DNA of 10,307 bases from Chloroflexota bacterium (lineage in GTDB: Bacteria; Chloroflexota; Anaerolineae; B4-G1): NCBI GenBank assembly GCA_030596915.1, contig JAUVSX010000066.1, positions 1 through 10,307 on the forward strand. The letters are read 5' to 3'. The translations under genes and the position numbers were made by a program. Positions 1 to 7,098 of this stretch are shown here, piece after piece; the stretch's first letter is position 1; each line of letters starts with the position of its first letter. The notes under the pieces are model-generated. The model saw only the letters and a program-made list of their open reading frames with translations, made no database searches and was not told where the DNA came from.

Positions 1-698
1 AGCGCGCGCCGCTATTGGCTCACGCCGGCCAGATGGCTGGCGAGCTGGCCGATCTGCTTGTTGCGCAGGGCCTCCAGGCTGAGAGCCTCCGACTGGGCCT
101 GGAGGAGGAGGGCGGCGGCGAACACGCTGCTGGTGCGTTGGTCAAGCCGCCCTCGGCGGACGCGGAGAAGTTGGCGCGTCTGGTGGAGCGGCTGTTGGAA
201 GAGCTGGAGCCTGCCTGGCCGGTCGCGGCGGTCTCTCTGGTCGCCTATCCCTTGCGTCCTTTCCACCTTGGGGCAGCCCAGTTGGGGTTCTTCCGGGGGA
301 CGCTTGATCTCGCGTACGGGGACATCCGGTCCCTTGATATGATGCAGCACAGCGACCGCCGCAGCCGGCCGCGGTATCAGCGCCTGCGCGAGGCGCTACG
401 GCGACTGCAGGAACGATTTGGTGACATGGTCGTTATGATCGCGTCGTTGGTTGGGCCGCCACCACCGCGCCCGGTGCTGGTAACGGTCGACCAGGGCGGG
501 ATGCCGTGTGCGCTGATCTGGCGAGAGCGCATCAGGGAGGTGACGCTTATCTATGAGACCTGGCGCGCGCGCACTAGCTGGTGGCGCTATCCGGTTGAGC
601 GAGACTATTTCCGCCTGGAGACTAGCGATGGGCAGGTGCGAGTCGTGTTTCGCGACCTGGGGACAGATCGATGGCTGTTGGAACGACGTCACATTTGA
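1..698 (+). CDS. imuB: ImuB-type Y-family DNA polymerase, C-terminal part (5' end cut by window)
   Basis: The reading frame is open to the left edge (first full codon at base 3), so only the last ~231 residues are seen and the TTG at 15 is not a true start. The first part reads like the little-finger domain of Y-family polymerases. A QLGFF peptide at 279-293 matches the beta-clamp-binding consensus QL(S/D)LF, which in ImuB links the mutasome to the sliding clamp. A helical stretch with LREALRRLQERFG follows. The final ~75 residues resemble DUF6504, with the characteristic WWRYPVERDYFRLE and a closing WLLERRH. ImuB proteins usually lack the catalytic acidic residues and act as adaptors; that part is outside the window, so an active DinB-like polymerase cannot be excluded. 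The end overlaps dnaE2 by 28 bases, which implies one transcript and translational coupling. Confidence 0.8.
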   Translation, partial: RAPLLAHAGQMAGELADLLVAQGLQAESLRLGLEEEGGGEHAAGALVKPPSADAEKLARLVERLLEELEPAWPVAAVSLVAYPLRPFHLGAAQLGFFRGTLDLAYGDIRSLDMMQHSDRRSRPRYQRLREALRRLQERFGDMVVMIASLVGPPPPRPVLVTVDQGGMPCALIWRERIREVTLIYETWRARTSWWRYPVERDYFRLETSDGQVRVVFRDLGTDRWLLERRHI

Positions 699-3600
699 TC
701 CGTCAGTCTGCCCCCGCGGGATACGTCGAACTGCACGCGCATTCGAGCCACAGCCTGCTGGATGGCGTCCCGGCGCCCGAAGCGTTGGTGGAGCGGGCAG
801 CGCATCTGGATATGCCGGCCCTGGCCCTCACCGATCACGACGGACTCTATGGCGCTGTTCGCTTCATGCTGGCTGCGCAAGAGGCTGGCATCAAGCCTAT
901 CCTGGGGGCCGAGATGACGCTCGTTGGGAACGAGGTAGCCCCCCCCCCGAGCTGGGGGAGGCGGGCGCGCGCCGCGGACGGCGCGTTGGGGGTGGCGTCG
1001 GCCGCAGATTCGGTCCACCTGACCTTGCTGGTCGAGACGGCGGAGGGATACGCTAACCTGTGTCGCCTGATCACACTGGCGCGACGTGACCAGGAGAAGG
1101 GAGTCGCCTACCTGGCTCACCGTGACCTGGCTGCCCACACCGGTGGCCTGATCGCCCTCTCCGGTTGTCGTCAGGGGGAGATTCCCAGGCTGGTGTTGGC
1201 CCGCCAGTTCGAGCGGGCGCTGGAGGTGGCCCAGGGCTATGCGCGCCTCTTCGGCCCCGATCGTTTCTTCATCGAGTTGCAGCGCCACTACCGCCAGGGC
1301 GATAGCCGTCTCTTGGCCGGCCTGTTGGTGTTGGCTGATCGCGCCAAGCTGGACCTGGTTGCTACCGGGAATGTCCATTATCTCTATCCCCACGAGCGCC
1401 AGGTCCACGATGTCCTGACCTGCATTCGCACCCGTACCACGCTGGACGACGCCCAGCATCTGCTGCGCCCGAACACCGAGTACCTTCTGCGCTCCCCACG
1501 CGAGATGATGGACCTCTTCCCCCATCACCCGATGGCTGTGGAGAACAGCTTCCGCATCGCTGAGCGCTGCGCCCCCGCCGGCGACTATCTTCCCAGTGGT
1601 CCTCAGGTGCTGCCTCGTTTCTTGGTTCCCGATGGCGGGTCGGCCAAAGGATACCTGCGCCAGCTATGCCTGCAGGCGCTCGACAAAGCGGCTGGGAACC
1701 GCGGCGCTGTTTCCGCGCGCCGGCCCGCCGACGCGGCGTCTCGGGAGCAGTTGGAGCGGGAGCTGGCCGTGATCGAGCAGGCTGACCTGGCCGACTACTT
1801 CCTGATTATGTGGGACATCGTCCGCTTCTCTCGCCAGGCGGGTATCCGCTGCCAGGGGCGTGGCAGTGCCGCGAACTCGATAGTCGCCTATCTGCTGGGC
1901 ATCACGCCCGTCGATCCTGTCGCCTGCGACCTGGTCTTCGAGCGGTTTCTCTCCCCGGAACGAAACGCACCGCCCGACATCGACATCGACTTCGCCGCTG
2001 ACCGCCGGGAGGAGGTGATCCAGTATGTCTACCAGCGCTACGGTGAGGAGCACGCCGCGATGGCCTGCACGATGGTGACCTTCCGCGCTCGCTCCGCCGT
2101 GCGTGACGTGGCGCGCGCCCTGGGCTTTCCACCACCGCTCGTAGAACGGCTGGCCGGAGCGCTTGACGTGCGCGACGCCGAAAGCGTCGATGAATCGCGG
2201 GGGCTGACCGAGACGTTCGGCTTGGACCTGGCCGGCAAGCCGTTCCAGCACCTCCTGCGCATCGTGCCACAGATGGATGGTATCCCGCGCCATCTGGGAA
2301 TCCACAACGGTGGCATGGTGCTCTCCGGCCCACCCCTGTGTGAGATTGTGCCCCTGGAGCCGGCCACGATGCCCGATCGCGTCGTCACTCAGTGGGACAA
2401 GGATGGGCTGGAGGGGGCCGGGATGATCAAGGTCGATATCCTGGGACTTCGTATGCTGTCGTCCATCGAGGATGCGGTCACCATTGTCGAGGCCCAGACC
2501 GGGGCGCGGCCAGACCTGGGTGCACTGACGCCAGATGATCCGGCAGTCTACGATATGCTCTGCCGGGGGGAGACGGTGGGCGTATTCCAGGTGGAGAGCC
2601 GCGCGCAGTCCAGCCTGATCCCCCGCTACCAGCCCAGAAGCTTCACCGACCTGGTGATCGAGATTTCCCTCATCCGCCCTGGCCCGATCCAGGCGCAGAT
2701 GGTCCATCCCTACCTGCGCCGCCGGGAGGGCGTGGAGCCGCCGACCTACCTCCATCCACTGATGGAGCCTGCCCTGGCGGAGACGTTGGGTGTGATGGTC
2801 TTTCAGGAGCAGGTGCTCAAGGTGGCGCGGGACCTGGCGGGCTTCACACCAGGTCGGGCGGAACTCCTGCGCCGGGCACTCTCGCACAAGCGGGCTGCCG
2901 CGAAGATCGCGGGCTTCCGCGACGAGTTCATTGCTGGCGCCGTTGCTCAGGGGCTGACCGAGGAGCTAGCTGAGCAGGTCTTCGCGCAGCTACAAGGCTT
3001 CGGTGGGTATGCCTTCCCCAAGAGCCACGCGGCCGCCTTCGCGGTTCTGACCTACCAGTCGGCCTGGTTGCGCTGCTACCATCCCGCGGCCTTCTTCGCC
3101 GGGCTCTTGCGCCACCAACCGATGGGCTTCTACCCGCCGCACGTTGTCGTCTCGGAGGCGCGCCGTTCTGGCGTGGAGATCCGGTCGGTGGACGCGGAGG
3201 ACTCCGCTGATCGCGCGACGGTGGATGGCAATGCACTGCGGCTGGGGCTCGCGGTCGTGACCGGACTTGGCGAGGAGGGCGCCCAAAGCGTGGTTGAGGC
3301 ACGGCGGTTTGGTCCCTTCCGCTCGCTGGCTGACTTCTGTCGCCGGACGAAGCTGGGCCGCCGGGCCGTAGAAGCGCTGATCCTGGCTGGGGCGTTCGAC
3401 CGCTGGGATGTCTCGCGGCGGCAGTTGCTGTGGGATCTCAAGGAGGCGCTGGAAGCAGCGGCGGGACCACCTGCATTGACCTTGGTGTCGGCTGACGAGC
3501 GCCCGCGCTTCAGCTTCCTCTCAGAGCGCATGCGGCTGTGGACCGAGGTGGCGTACACGGGGATAGCTGCCGATGCCCATCTAACCTCATTGGTGAAGCA

Positions 3601-3907
3601 CCAGTTGCAGGAGATGGGGACAACCTCCAGCAAGGCGTTGCCGGGCCTGCCGGACGGGAGCAGGATATGGGTGGGAGGGGTCGTCGCGTCGGCTCAGCGT
3701 CCGCCAACTGCGAAGGGGGTGGCCTTCCTGGCGCTGGAGGACGAGGGCGGGTTCGTCAACGTGGTGCTGAGACCAAAGGTGTACGAGGCGAATCGGCAAG
3801 CGCTTAAGTCGCCCTTCGTTGTCGTCGAGGGGCGGGTGCAGAAGCGCGGCCGGACGATCAACGTTCTTGCCCGGCGAGTGATCCCGCTCCGGATCGAGAC
3901 CGGCTAG
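671..3907 (+). CDS. dnaE2: Error-prone DNA polymerase III alpha subunit DnaE2 (ImuC)
   Basis: Polymerase of the damage-inducible mutasome that extends past lesions with ImuB and the beta clamp. The 1078 residues fit the family's usual 1030-1100. Domains in order: PHP domain (about 18-240; H22, H24, D31, H56, E81 and C166 are visible as likely metal ligands); C-family polymerase palm with the PDIDID motif (catalytic D436 and D438) and KVDILGL (D589), matching E. coli DnaE D401, D403 and D555; fingers with SLIRPGPIQ and GYAFPKSHAAAF; tandem helix-hairpin-helix region (about 860-915, LGRRAVEALILAGAFDRW); C-terminal OB fold (about 998-1072). There is no tau-binding tail of the replicative type, which favours DnaE2 over DnaE1. 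Residues 90-114 are a Pro/Ala/Arg/Gly-rich insert encoded around a ten-C run. The ATG at 671 has only a weak GGGGACAG upstream; a TTG at 695 overlapping the imuB stop is an alternative start. The usual Asp-x-His near the PHP end reads Asn-Val-His (N234, H236). Confidence 0.93.
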   Translation: MAVGTTSHLIRQSAPAGYVELHAHSSHSLLDGVPAPEALVERAAHLDMPALALTDHDGLYGAVRFMLAAQEAGIKPILGAEMTLVGNEVAPPPSWGRRARAADGALGVASAADSVHLTLLVETAEGYANLCRLITLARRDQEKGVAYLAHRDLAAHTGGLIALSGCRQGEIPRLVLARQFERALEVAQGYARLFGPDRFFIELQRHYRQGDSRLLAGLLVLADRAKLDLVATGNVHYLYPHERQVHDVLTCIRTRTTLDDAQHLLRPNTEYLLRSPREMMDLFPHHPMAVENSFRIAERCAPAGDYLPSGPQVLPRFLVPDGGSAKGYLRQLCLQALDKAAGNRGAVSARRPADAASREQLERELAVIEQADLADYFLIMWDIVRFSRQAGIRCQGRGSAANSIVAYLLGITPVDPVACDLVFERFLSPERNAPPDIDIDFAADRREEVIQYVYQRYGEEHAAMACTMVTFRARSAVRDVARALGFPPPLVERLAGALDVRDAESVDESRGLTETFGLDLAGKPFQHLLRIVPQMDGIPRHLGIHNGGMVLSGPPLCEIVPLEPATMPDRVVTQWDKDGLEGAGMIKVDILGLRMLSSIEDAVTIVEAQTGARPDLGALTPDDPAVYDMLCRGETVGVFQVESRAQSSLIPRYQPRSFTDLVIEISLIRPGPIQAQMVHPYLRRREGVEPPTYLHPLMEPALAETLGVMVFQEQVLKVARDLAGFTPGRAELLRRALSHKRAAAKIAGFRDEFIAGAVAQGLTEELAEQVFAQLQGFGGYAFPKSHAAAFAVLTYQSAWLRCYHPAAFFAGLLRHQPMGFYPPHVVVSEARRSGVEIRSVDAEDSADRATVDGNALRLGLAVVTGLGEEGAQSVVEARRFGPFRSLADFCRRTKLGRRAVEALILAGAFDRWDVSRRQLLWDLKEALEAAAGPPALTLVSADERPRFSFLSERMRLWTEVAYTGIAADAHLTSLVKHQLQEMGTTSSKALPGLPDGSRIWVGGVVASAQRPPTAKGVAFLALEDEGGFVNVVLRPKVYEANRQALKSPFVVVEGRVQKRGRTINVLARRVIPLRIETG
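939..948 (+). repeat. Run of ten C in dnaE2
   Basis: Ten consecutive C bases encode part of A-P-P-P (codons 90-93) in a low-complexity insert of the DnaE2 PHP domain. Five G at 954-958 can pair with the last five C around a 5-base loop. Runs of this length are prone to slippage; a one-base change would end DnaE2 early and remove all polymerase motifs. Whether it varies in the population, or the count is a sequencing artefact, cannot be told here. Confidence 0.9.
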
Positions 3908-3961
3908 CGCGGAAGACGAGGCGCGTGCCAGTTCGCGTACCGGCAAGCCCGCGCCCACCGC

Positions 3962-3982
3962 ACAGCCAACCGAGCTGGCTGT
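3962..3982 (+). terminator. Possible hairpin terminator after dnaE2
   Basis: ACAGCCA (3962-3968) and TGGCTGT (3976-3982) form a perfect 7-bp stem with a 7-base loop, 54 bases after the dnaE2 stop. No T run follows, so it could equally be a 3'-end stabilising structure or chance in GC-rich DNA. Confidence 0.3.
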
Positions 3983-4020
3983 CCAGCGGTGTGTTCCAGC
4001 TTGGCGGCGATTCCCCACCG

Positions 4021-4042
4021 CTCTACGGGTAGGACCGTAGAG
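4021..4042 (+). other. Perfect 8-bp hairpin CTCTACGG/CCGTAGAG
   Basis: CTCTACGG (4021-4028) pairs perfectly with CCGTAGAG (4035-4042) around a 6-base loop. The stem extends outward to 4018 and 4045 with two C-G pairs and one G-T wobble, giving about 11 bp. It lies ~110 bases downstream of dnaE2 and ~135 upstream of the oxidoreductase promoter. Without a T run it may be a Rho-assisted terminator, a transcript-end stabiliser or a regulator site. Confidence 0.5.
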
Positions 4043-4090
4043 TGGCGTGCATCTCAGGGACTGGGCGACGCAGGGTCACTGGATGGCGGA

Positions 4091-4145
4091 GGATCACCGG
4101 GTCGCACTGGGCATTGGCCTCAAGACTGAAATGCACCCGGTGTCC
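4091..4145 (+). other. Long bulged hairpin just upstream of the oxidoreductase promoter
   Basis: The right arm TGCACCCGGTGTCC (4132-4145) is the exact reverse complement of 4091-4106 once single bases T4094 and C4103 are bulged out, giving 14 base pairs. The loop is 25 bases (4107-4131). As DNA, its core is an 8-bp inverted repeat CACCGGGT/ACCCGGTG (4095-4102 and 4135-4142). It ends about 10 bases before the proposed -35, so an operator, a terminator for upstream transcription, or part of a structured RNA are all possible. TTTT at 4154-4157 begins 8 bases after the stem, too far for a standard intrinsic terminator. Confidence 0.55.
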
Positions 4146-4154
4146 AGGTCGCGT

Positions 4155-4182
4155 TTTGCTCACGGCGGTCGCTGCGTATAAT
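4155..4182 (+). promoter_or_regulatory. Sigma-70-type promoter of the oxidoreductase gene
   Basis: A perfect TATAAT lies at 4177-4182. The best -35 candidate, TTTGCT (4155-4160), has a 16-base spacer and is weak (3 of 6). Transcription would begin near 4189, giving a leader of about 65 bases before the GTG start. The ATG at 4181 lies within the -10 element, which rules it out as the translation start. Confidence 0.6.
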
Positions 4183-4242
4183 GGCTGTGGCGGATAGGAA
4201 CGTATCAGCTCAAGGTTGGCACCCCGCGCGCCGGGGCCAACG

Positions 4243-4249
4243 AAGGAGG
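4243..4249 (+). promoter_or_regulatory. Shine-Dalgarno AAGGAGG that fixes the oxidoreductase start
   Basis: AAGGAGG ends six bases before the GTG at 4256. It is the strongest ribosome binding site in the window and decides the start 75 bases downstream of the first in-frame ATG. Confidence 0.85.
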
Positions 4250-4255
4250 AGCCAA

Positions 4256-5251
4256 GTGGGAGACAAGATAGGGGTCGGCGTCATTGGAGTGGGCACGTTT
4301 GGCAGTCTGCACGCGCAGGTCTATGGTCAACTTGGTCAATGCGAACTGAAGGCCGTGGCTGACATCGATGCCGCCCGCGCGGAGTCGGTCGCCTCGGAGC
4401 TCCAGGTCGACGGCTACAGCGACTACCGCGCGCTGCTTGAGAGGGACGACATCGCGGCGGTGAGTATCTGTACGACCGATGACCATCACGTGGCGCCATC
4501 CGTCGCTGCTGCCACCGCGGGCAAGCACGTTCTCGTCGAAAAGCCGCTGGCGCTCACGCCTGCCGATTGCGACATCATCATCGAGGCATCCCGCGACGCT
4601 GGCGTGCTGCTGATGGTGGGCCAGATCCTGCGCTTTGATCCAAGGTACGTCACCGCCTTTGAGGAGATCAACGCAGGCAGGATCGGGCAGCTTGTCCACC
4701 TCTTCGCCCGCCGGAACAACCCCGTCCACAATGCCCGGAGGCTACAGCGTTTCACGTCCGTGCTCTTCTTCCTGGGCATCCACGACATCGACTTCCTGAA
4801 CTGGTGCGTGGGCGCGAGGGCCGAGAGGGTGTATGCTCAGGCAGTCTCTCGGGTGCTACACGGTACTCCCGACACCGTGTTGGCCCTGCTCACGTTTCCA
4901 GAAGGTGTCATCGGCGCGCTCGAGGTATCGTGGGTGCTCCCACCTTCCTACCCGGGGCGCCTGGATGCCAGGTTTGAGGCCGTGGGAACCGGTGGCGCGC
5001 TGTATCTGAACGGGGGAAGCGAGAGCGTCGCCATCGCCCACGAGCGCTTTGAGCAGCCGGAGCTGTTCTACGCACCAACTGTTCGAGGTCATCGCGTCGG
5101 CATCCTGCGCGACGAGCTGGCGCACTTCCTGGCCTGCGTGAGGAGCGGCGATCAGCCCGTCGTGGGCGGGGCGCAGGCCAAGGCCGCTGTCGAGGTCGCG
5201 TGCGCGATCCAGGAATCGGTGGCAACGGGTCAGCCCGTCGACATTCCCTGA
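4256..5251 (+). CDS. Gfo/Idh/MocA-family NAD(P)-dependent oxidoreductase
   Basis: Probable cytoplasmic dehydrogenase acting on a sugar, inositol or related cyclic polyol; the substrate cannot be read from the sequence. The 331 residues from the GTG fit the family (about 320-390). The N-terminal Rossmann fold has GVGTFG at 11-16 right after a beta strand, and the conserved EKPLALT carries the catalytic-type lysine (K96). The C-terminal alpha/beta domain contains GRIGQLV (141-147) and HDIDFLNW (176-183), whose His/Asp residues fit the family's usual substrate-site motif. There is no signal peptide. The GTG was chosen because of the AAGGAGG six bases upstream and because the earlier ATG sits in the -10 box; the resulting N-terminus starts directly with the first strand, as usual. 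It has its own promoter, appears to be a single-gene unit, and converges on the methyltransferase gene. Confidence 0.9.
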   Translation: MGDKIGVGVIGVGTFGSLHAQVYGQLGQCELKAVADIDAARAESVASELQVDGYSDYRALLERDDIAAVSICTTDDHHVAPSVAAATAGKHVLVEKPLALTPADCDIIIEASRDAGVLLMVGQILRFDPRYVTAFEEINAGRIGQLVHLFARRNNPVHNARRLQRFTSVLFFLGIHDIDFLNWCVGARAERVYAQAVSRVLHGTPDTVLALLTFPEGVIGALEVSWVLPPSYPGRLDARFEAVGTGGALYLNGGSESVAIAHERFEQPELFYAPTVRGHRVGILRDELAHFLACVRSGDQPVVGGAQAKAAVEVACAIQESVATGQPVDIP

Positions 5252-5285
5252 GGAGTGCTCTCGCCAGTAGTCAGAGAGCCCGCCG

Positions 5286-5383
5286 CTGGCGCCGCCTGGT
5301 GTTGCCACCCCAGGGCAGTGGGGGCGTCTGGGCCATAGCCCCGGCGTTGAGCGGGTGCGGCTGCAAGCCAGGCTCGGCGCCAG
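5286..5383. terminator. Inverted repeats between convergent genes, possible bidirectional terminator
   Basis: The 140-base gap between the two convergent stops (5252-5391) holds CCCCA/TGGGG (5308-5312 and 5319-5323, 6-base loop). It also holds a wider 9-base inverted pair, CTGGCGCCG (5286-5294) and CGGCGCCAG (5375-5383). No T run accompanies either. The position suits transcript ending in both directions, but pairing in such GC-rich sequence may be chance. Confidence 0.3.
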
Positions 5384-5391
5384 GGTCTGCC

Positions 5392-6081
5392 CTACCGCGC
5401 GCGGTAGCCCCTGCGCGTCGGACTGTGCGGCCGGGCCTGGCGCTTCTCGGAGATCACGATCGGCACCCGCCAGCCGCCGTCGCTAGCCGCGACTACCTCC
5501 ACACCGAGGCCTGCTGCCTTCGCGATCCCGTTGTAGTGCGATAGGATCTTCTCAGCCGTCGTATCAAGCAGCAGGGATGTGGCCTGCCGCGCCAGCCAGT
5601 TCCGCCTGGCCGAGAGCAGGCCGACGACGACCAGTCGTCCGCCTGCCAAACCTGACTTGGTGTCGGGTGCTCGAAGCACGCGCGCGACCTCCCGCAGCGT
5701 GGTTTGCTCGAGAATGTAGCTGGCCGGAAACGTGGAGACCACCGAGTCGAACGCGCCGTCCGGGAAAGGTATGTGCTGGGAGACCGCGAGGACGCGCGGC
5801 ACATCGGCGCCGCGGCGGCGCAGTTTGGCGGTAGTCACCCGATGCATAGCGGGTGACTGATCGAGGCCATACGGTTCCAGGCCTCGATCGGCCATTTCGC
5901 TGAGCAGCTCGCCGGTGCCGGACCCGATGTCCAGGACGCGCCTGCCGACTATGTGATCAAGGACCATGCTGCGCCACGTGGCCCACCGGCCGAGGCTGAC
6001 CAACCAACTGATCGCATCGTAGGCCCAGGCAAACCGCGTGTAGAGGAGATTGGTGGCCCACCGGTACAGACGCACGAGCAC
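5392..6081 (-). CDS. Class I SAM-dependent methyltransferase (UbiE/Methyltransf_11-like)
   Basis: Transfers a methyl group from S-adenosylmethionine to an unknown acceptor. Of 229 residues, motif I VLDIGSGTG (49-57) binds SAM, D74 in LDQS ends strand 2 and would hold the ribose hydroxyls, PFPDGAFDSVVST (105-117) is the motif after strand 4, and REVARVLRAP (130-139) precedes strand 5. The aromatic N-terminus (LYRWATNLLYTRFAWAYD) resembles the cap helices of UbiE-type enzymes. There is no signal peptide; the C-terminal tail is basic. The start is a GTG at 6081 with AGGA about 8 bases upstream; a GTG two codons further in (6075) is an alternative. The gene lies 48 bases after the iron-sulfur gene on the same strand, so the two are probably co-transcribed. 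A menaquinone or ubiquinone methylase role is not supported by this context. Confidence 0.87.
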   Translation of the reverse strand: MLVRLYRWATNLLYTRFAWAYDAISWLVSLGRWATWRSMVLDHIVGRRVLDIGSGTGELLSEMADRGLEPYGLDQSPAMHRVTTAKLRRRGADVPRVLAVSQHIPFPDGAFDSVVSTFPASYILEQTTLREVARVLRAPDTKSGLAGGRLVVVGLLSARRNWLARQATSLLLDTTAEKILSHYNGIAKAAGLGVEVVAASDGGWRVPIVISEKRQARPHSPTRRGYRAR

Positions 6082-6129
6082 GGCGCTTGTCCTAGCGGGC
6101 GAAGAACCGGTGGCCCGGCGAGGGCAACG

Positions 6130-6996
6130 TCACACGCACGTCGCCACCGGGTTCCGGGATTCGCACGGAACGCCTGTCTGGCACAGGCCGCATCCATAGC
6201 CCTCGAAGCCGAAGTTGGCTCTAACGAACTCCCTGGTGGTCTTGCCCGTGTGGGCCGAGCACAGGAGCTTGTCGTGCCCCGCTCTCGAGATCGCGCCGAC
6301 AGGGCAGCGGTCGATACACTCGCCGCAGGTGCCGCGGCTGTGGAAGAGGCAGTAAGCGTGGTGGTCGTCGTAGGGGCGGGGCGAGGGATTGATCGGGATG
6401 CGGGCGACGACTGAGCCCACCCGTATTGCCTTACCCACGGGCGTAATCAGTCCGTCGCACAGGCCGAAGGTGCCGAGTCCGGAGGCATAGGCGGCGTGGC
6501 GCTCCGACCAGGTGGAGGCGAACACGAACCGATCGGAGTCCTTCGACTCCCACAGCGGTGAGAGCATCGGGGCCACAGCCTCGTAGCTTGCATCCATGAG
6601 GGTCTCGACGACGTACCGGCGCAGCACGTCGTTGAATGCCTCACCGAATATCCGCGACCGCGCCCAGCGTTCGGCTGGATAGAACACCTCGCGGCGGTTG
6701 TCGACCTTAGTCGCCTCGGTCTGAGGCAAGACCCAACTGATCACAGCCAGGTCCCCGGGATCCACCTGGGTGTCCGGGAAAGCCAGGGCGTAGGTCTCCA
6801 GCGGAGTCCAATGGAAGGGCCCGACCACCTTCTTGTAGGCTGCGAAGAGTGGATCGGCGCCACTTGAGAAACCCACCAGTGGATCCGCCCATGCCGGCTC
6901 ACCCGAGTTGTCCCCGAGGTTGTTGTCTGGGCTCTGCCGAACGAAATCTCTGATTGACCCAGTCAGCCACGTTCCCAGGTTGTCTACGCACACCAT
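6130..6996 (-). CDS. Double 4Fe-4S protein of the QueG/reductive-dehalogenase-like superfamily
   Basis: Of 288 residues, the last third carries two ferredoxin-type cysteine sets. The first is C216, C224, C227 and C231 (ending CGECIDRCPVGAIS); the second includes C269, C272 and C278 (CGLCQTGVPC), with C246 and C287 also available. In classical QueG the first set reads CxxCxxCxxxCP; here the first Cys is displaced to eight residues before the second. WSERHAAYASGLGTFGL (163-179) resembles the region before the clusters in QueG and RdhA that helps form the cobalamin pocket. There is no Tat signal, so it is cytoplasmic and not a respiratory dehalogenase. It is shorter than QueG (about 350-390) and lacks the C-terminal HEAT-like part. 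I infer a redox protein, perhaps corrinoid-dependent; substrate unknown. The ATG at 6996 is preferred over an in-frame TTG at 7002 because GAGGGGG lies six bases before it. First gene of an operon with the methyltransferase. Confidence 0.82.
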   Translation of the reverse strand: MVCVDNLGTWLTGSIRDFVRQSPDNNLGDNSGEPAWADPLVGFSSGADPLFAAYKKVVGPFHWTPLETYALAFPDTQVDPGDLAVISWVLPQTEATKVDNRREVFYPAERWARSRIFGEAFNDVLRRYVVETLMDASYEAVAPMLSPLWESKDSDRFVFASTWSERHAAYASGLGTFGLCDGLITPVGKAIRVGSVVARIPINPSPRPYDDHHAYCLFHSRGTCGECIDRCPVGAISRAGHDKLLCSAHTGKTTREFVRANFGFEGYGCGLCQTGVPCESRNPVATCV

Positions 6997-7002
6997 CTTC
7001 AA

Positions 7003-7009
7003 CCCCCTC
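7003..7009 (-). promoter_or_regulatory. Shine-Dalgarno GAGGGGG of the iron-sulfur gene
   Basis: On the minus strand GAGGGGG ends six bases before the ATG at 6996. For the TTG at 7002 it would have no spacer, so it selects the ATG. Confidence 0.65.
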
Positions 7010-7040
7010 GTCGTGATCGAGTTGTCAGTAGCAGACCAAG

Positions 7041-7067
7041 ATTATACCTGGCGTCTGGCGCCTTCAA
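7041..7067 (-). promoter_or_regulatory. Promoter of the iron-sulfur/methyltransferase operon
   Basis: On the minus strand, a perfect TATAAT (7046 to 7041) is preceded by TTGAAG (7067 to 7062), 4 of 6 to the -35 consensus, with a short 15-base spacer. The start of transcription would be near 7034, leaving a leader of about 38 bases. The spacer holds a 7-base tandem repeat, CTGGCGT then CTGGCGC on the plus strand (7048-7061), ending in the palindrome GGCGCC (7057-7062), a possible regulator site. Confidence 0.55.
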
Positions 7068-7098
7068 AGCCTGGCAGTCTGCGCTTGAGTATGGGACT

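Larger units (their letters stand above)
3908..4255. other. 348-base non-coding stretch between dnaE2 and the oxidoreductase gene
   Basis: I see no convincing gene here; the open frames across it are shadows. It contains three inverted repeats (3962-3982, 4021-4042, 4091-4145), a promoter (4155-4182) and a ribosome binding site (4243-4249), each listed separately. None of the hairpins is followed directly by a T run, so none is a textbook intrinsic terminator, although dnaE2 transcription presumably ends somewhere in this stretch. Confidence 0.7.

Noticed and set aside
1664..2887. 407-residue open frame on the minus strand opposite dnaE2 (also one at 689-1528)
   Set aside because: Long antisense frames are expected in GC-rich genes; the product is rich in His, Arg and Gln with no recognisable domain, and the opposite strand encodes a well-conserved polymerase.
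4181..4255. ATG at 4181 as start of the oxidoreductase gene (25 extra residues)
   Set aside because: It lies inside the TATAAT element, has no ribosome binding site, and the extra residues do not look like part of the Rossmann fold; GTG 4256 has AAGGAGG at ideal spacing.
6130..6996. Iron-sulfur protein as a respiratory reductive dehalogenase or as genuine QueG
   Set aside because: There is no twin-arginine signal and no small membrane anchor gene (rdhB) for a dehalogenase; the cysteine spacing, short length and lack of HEAT-like tail argue against naming it queG.
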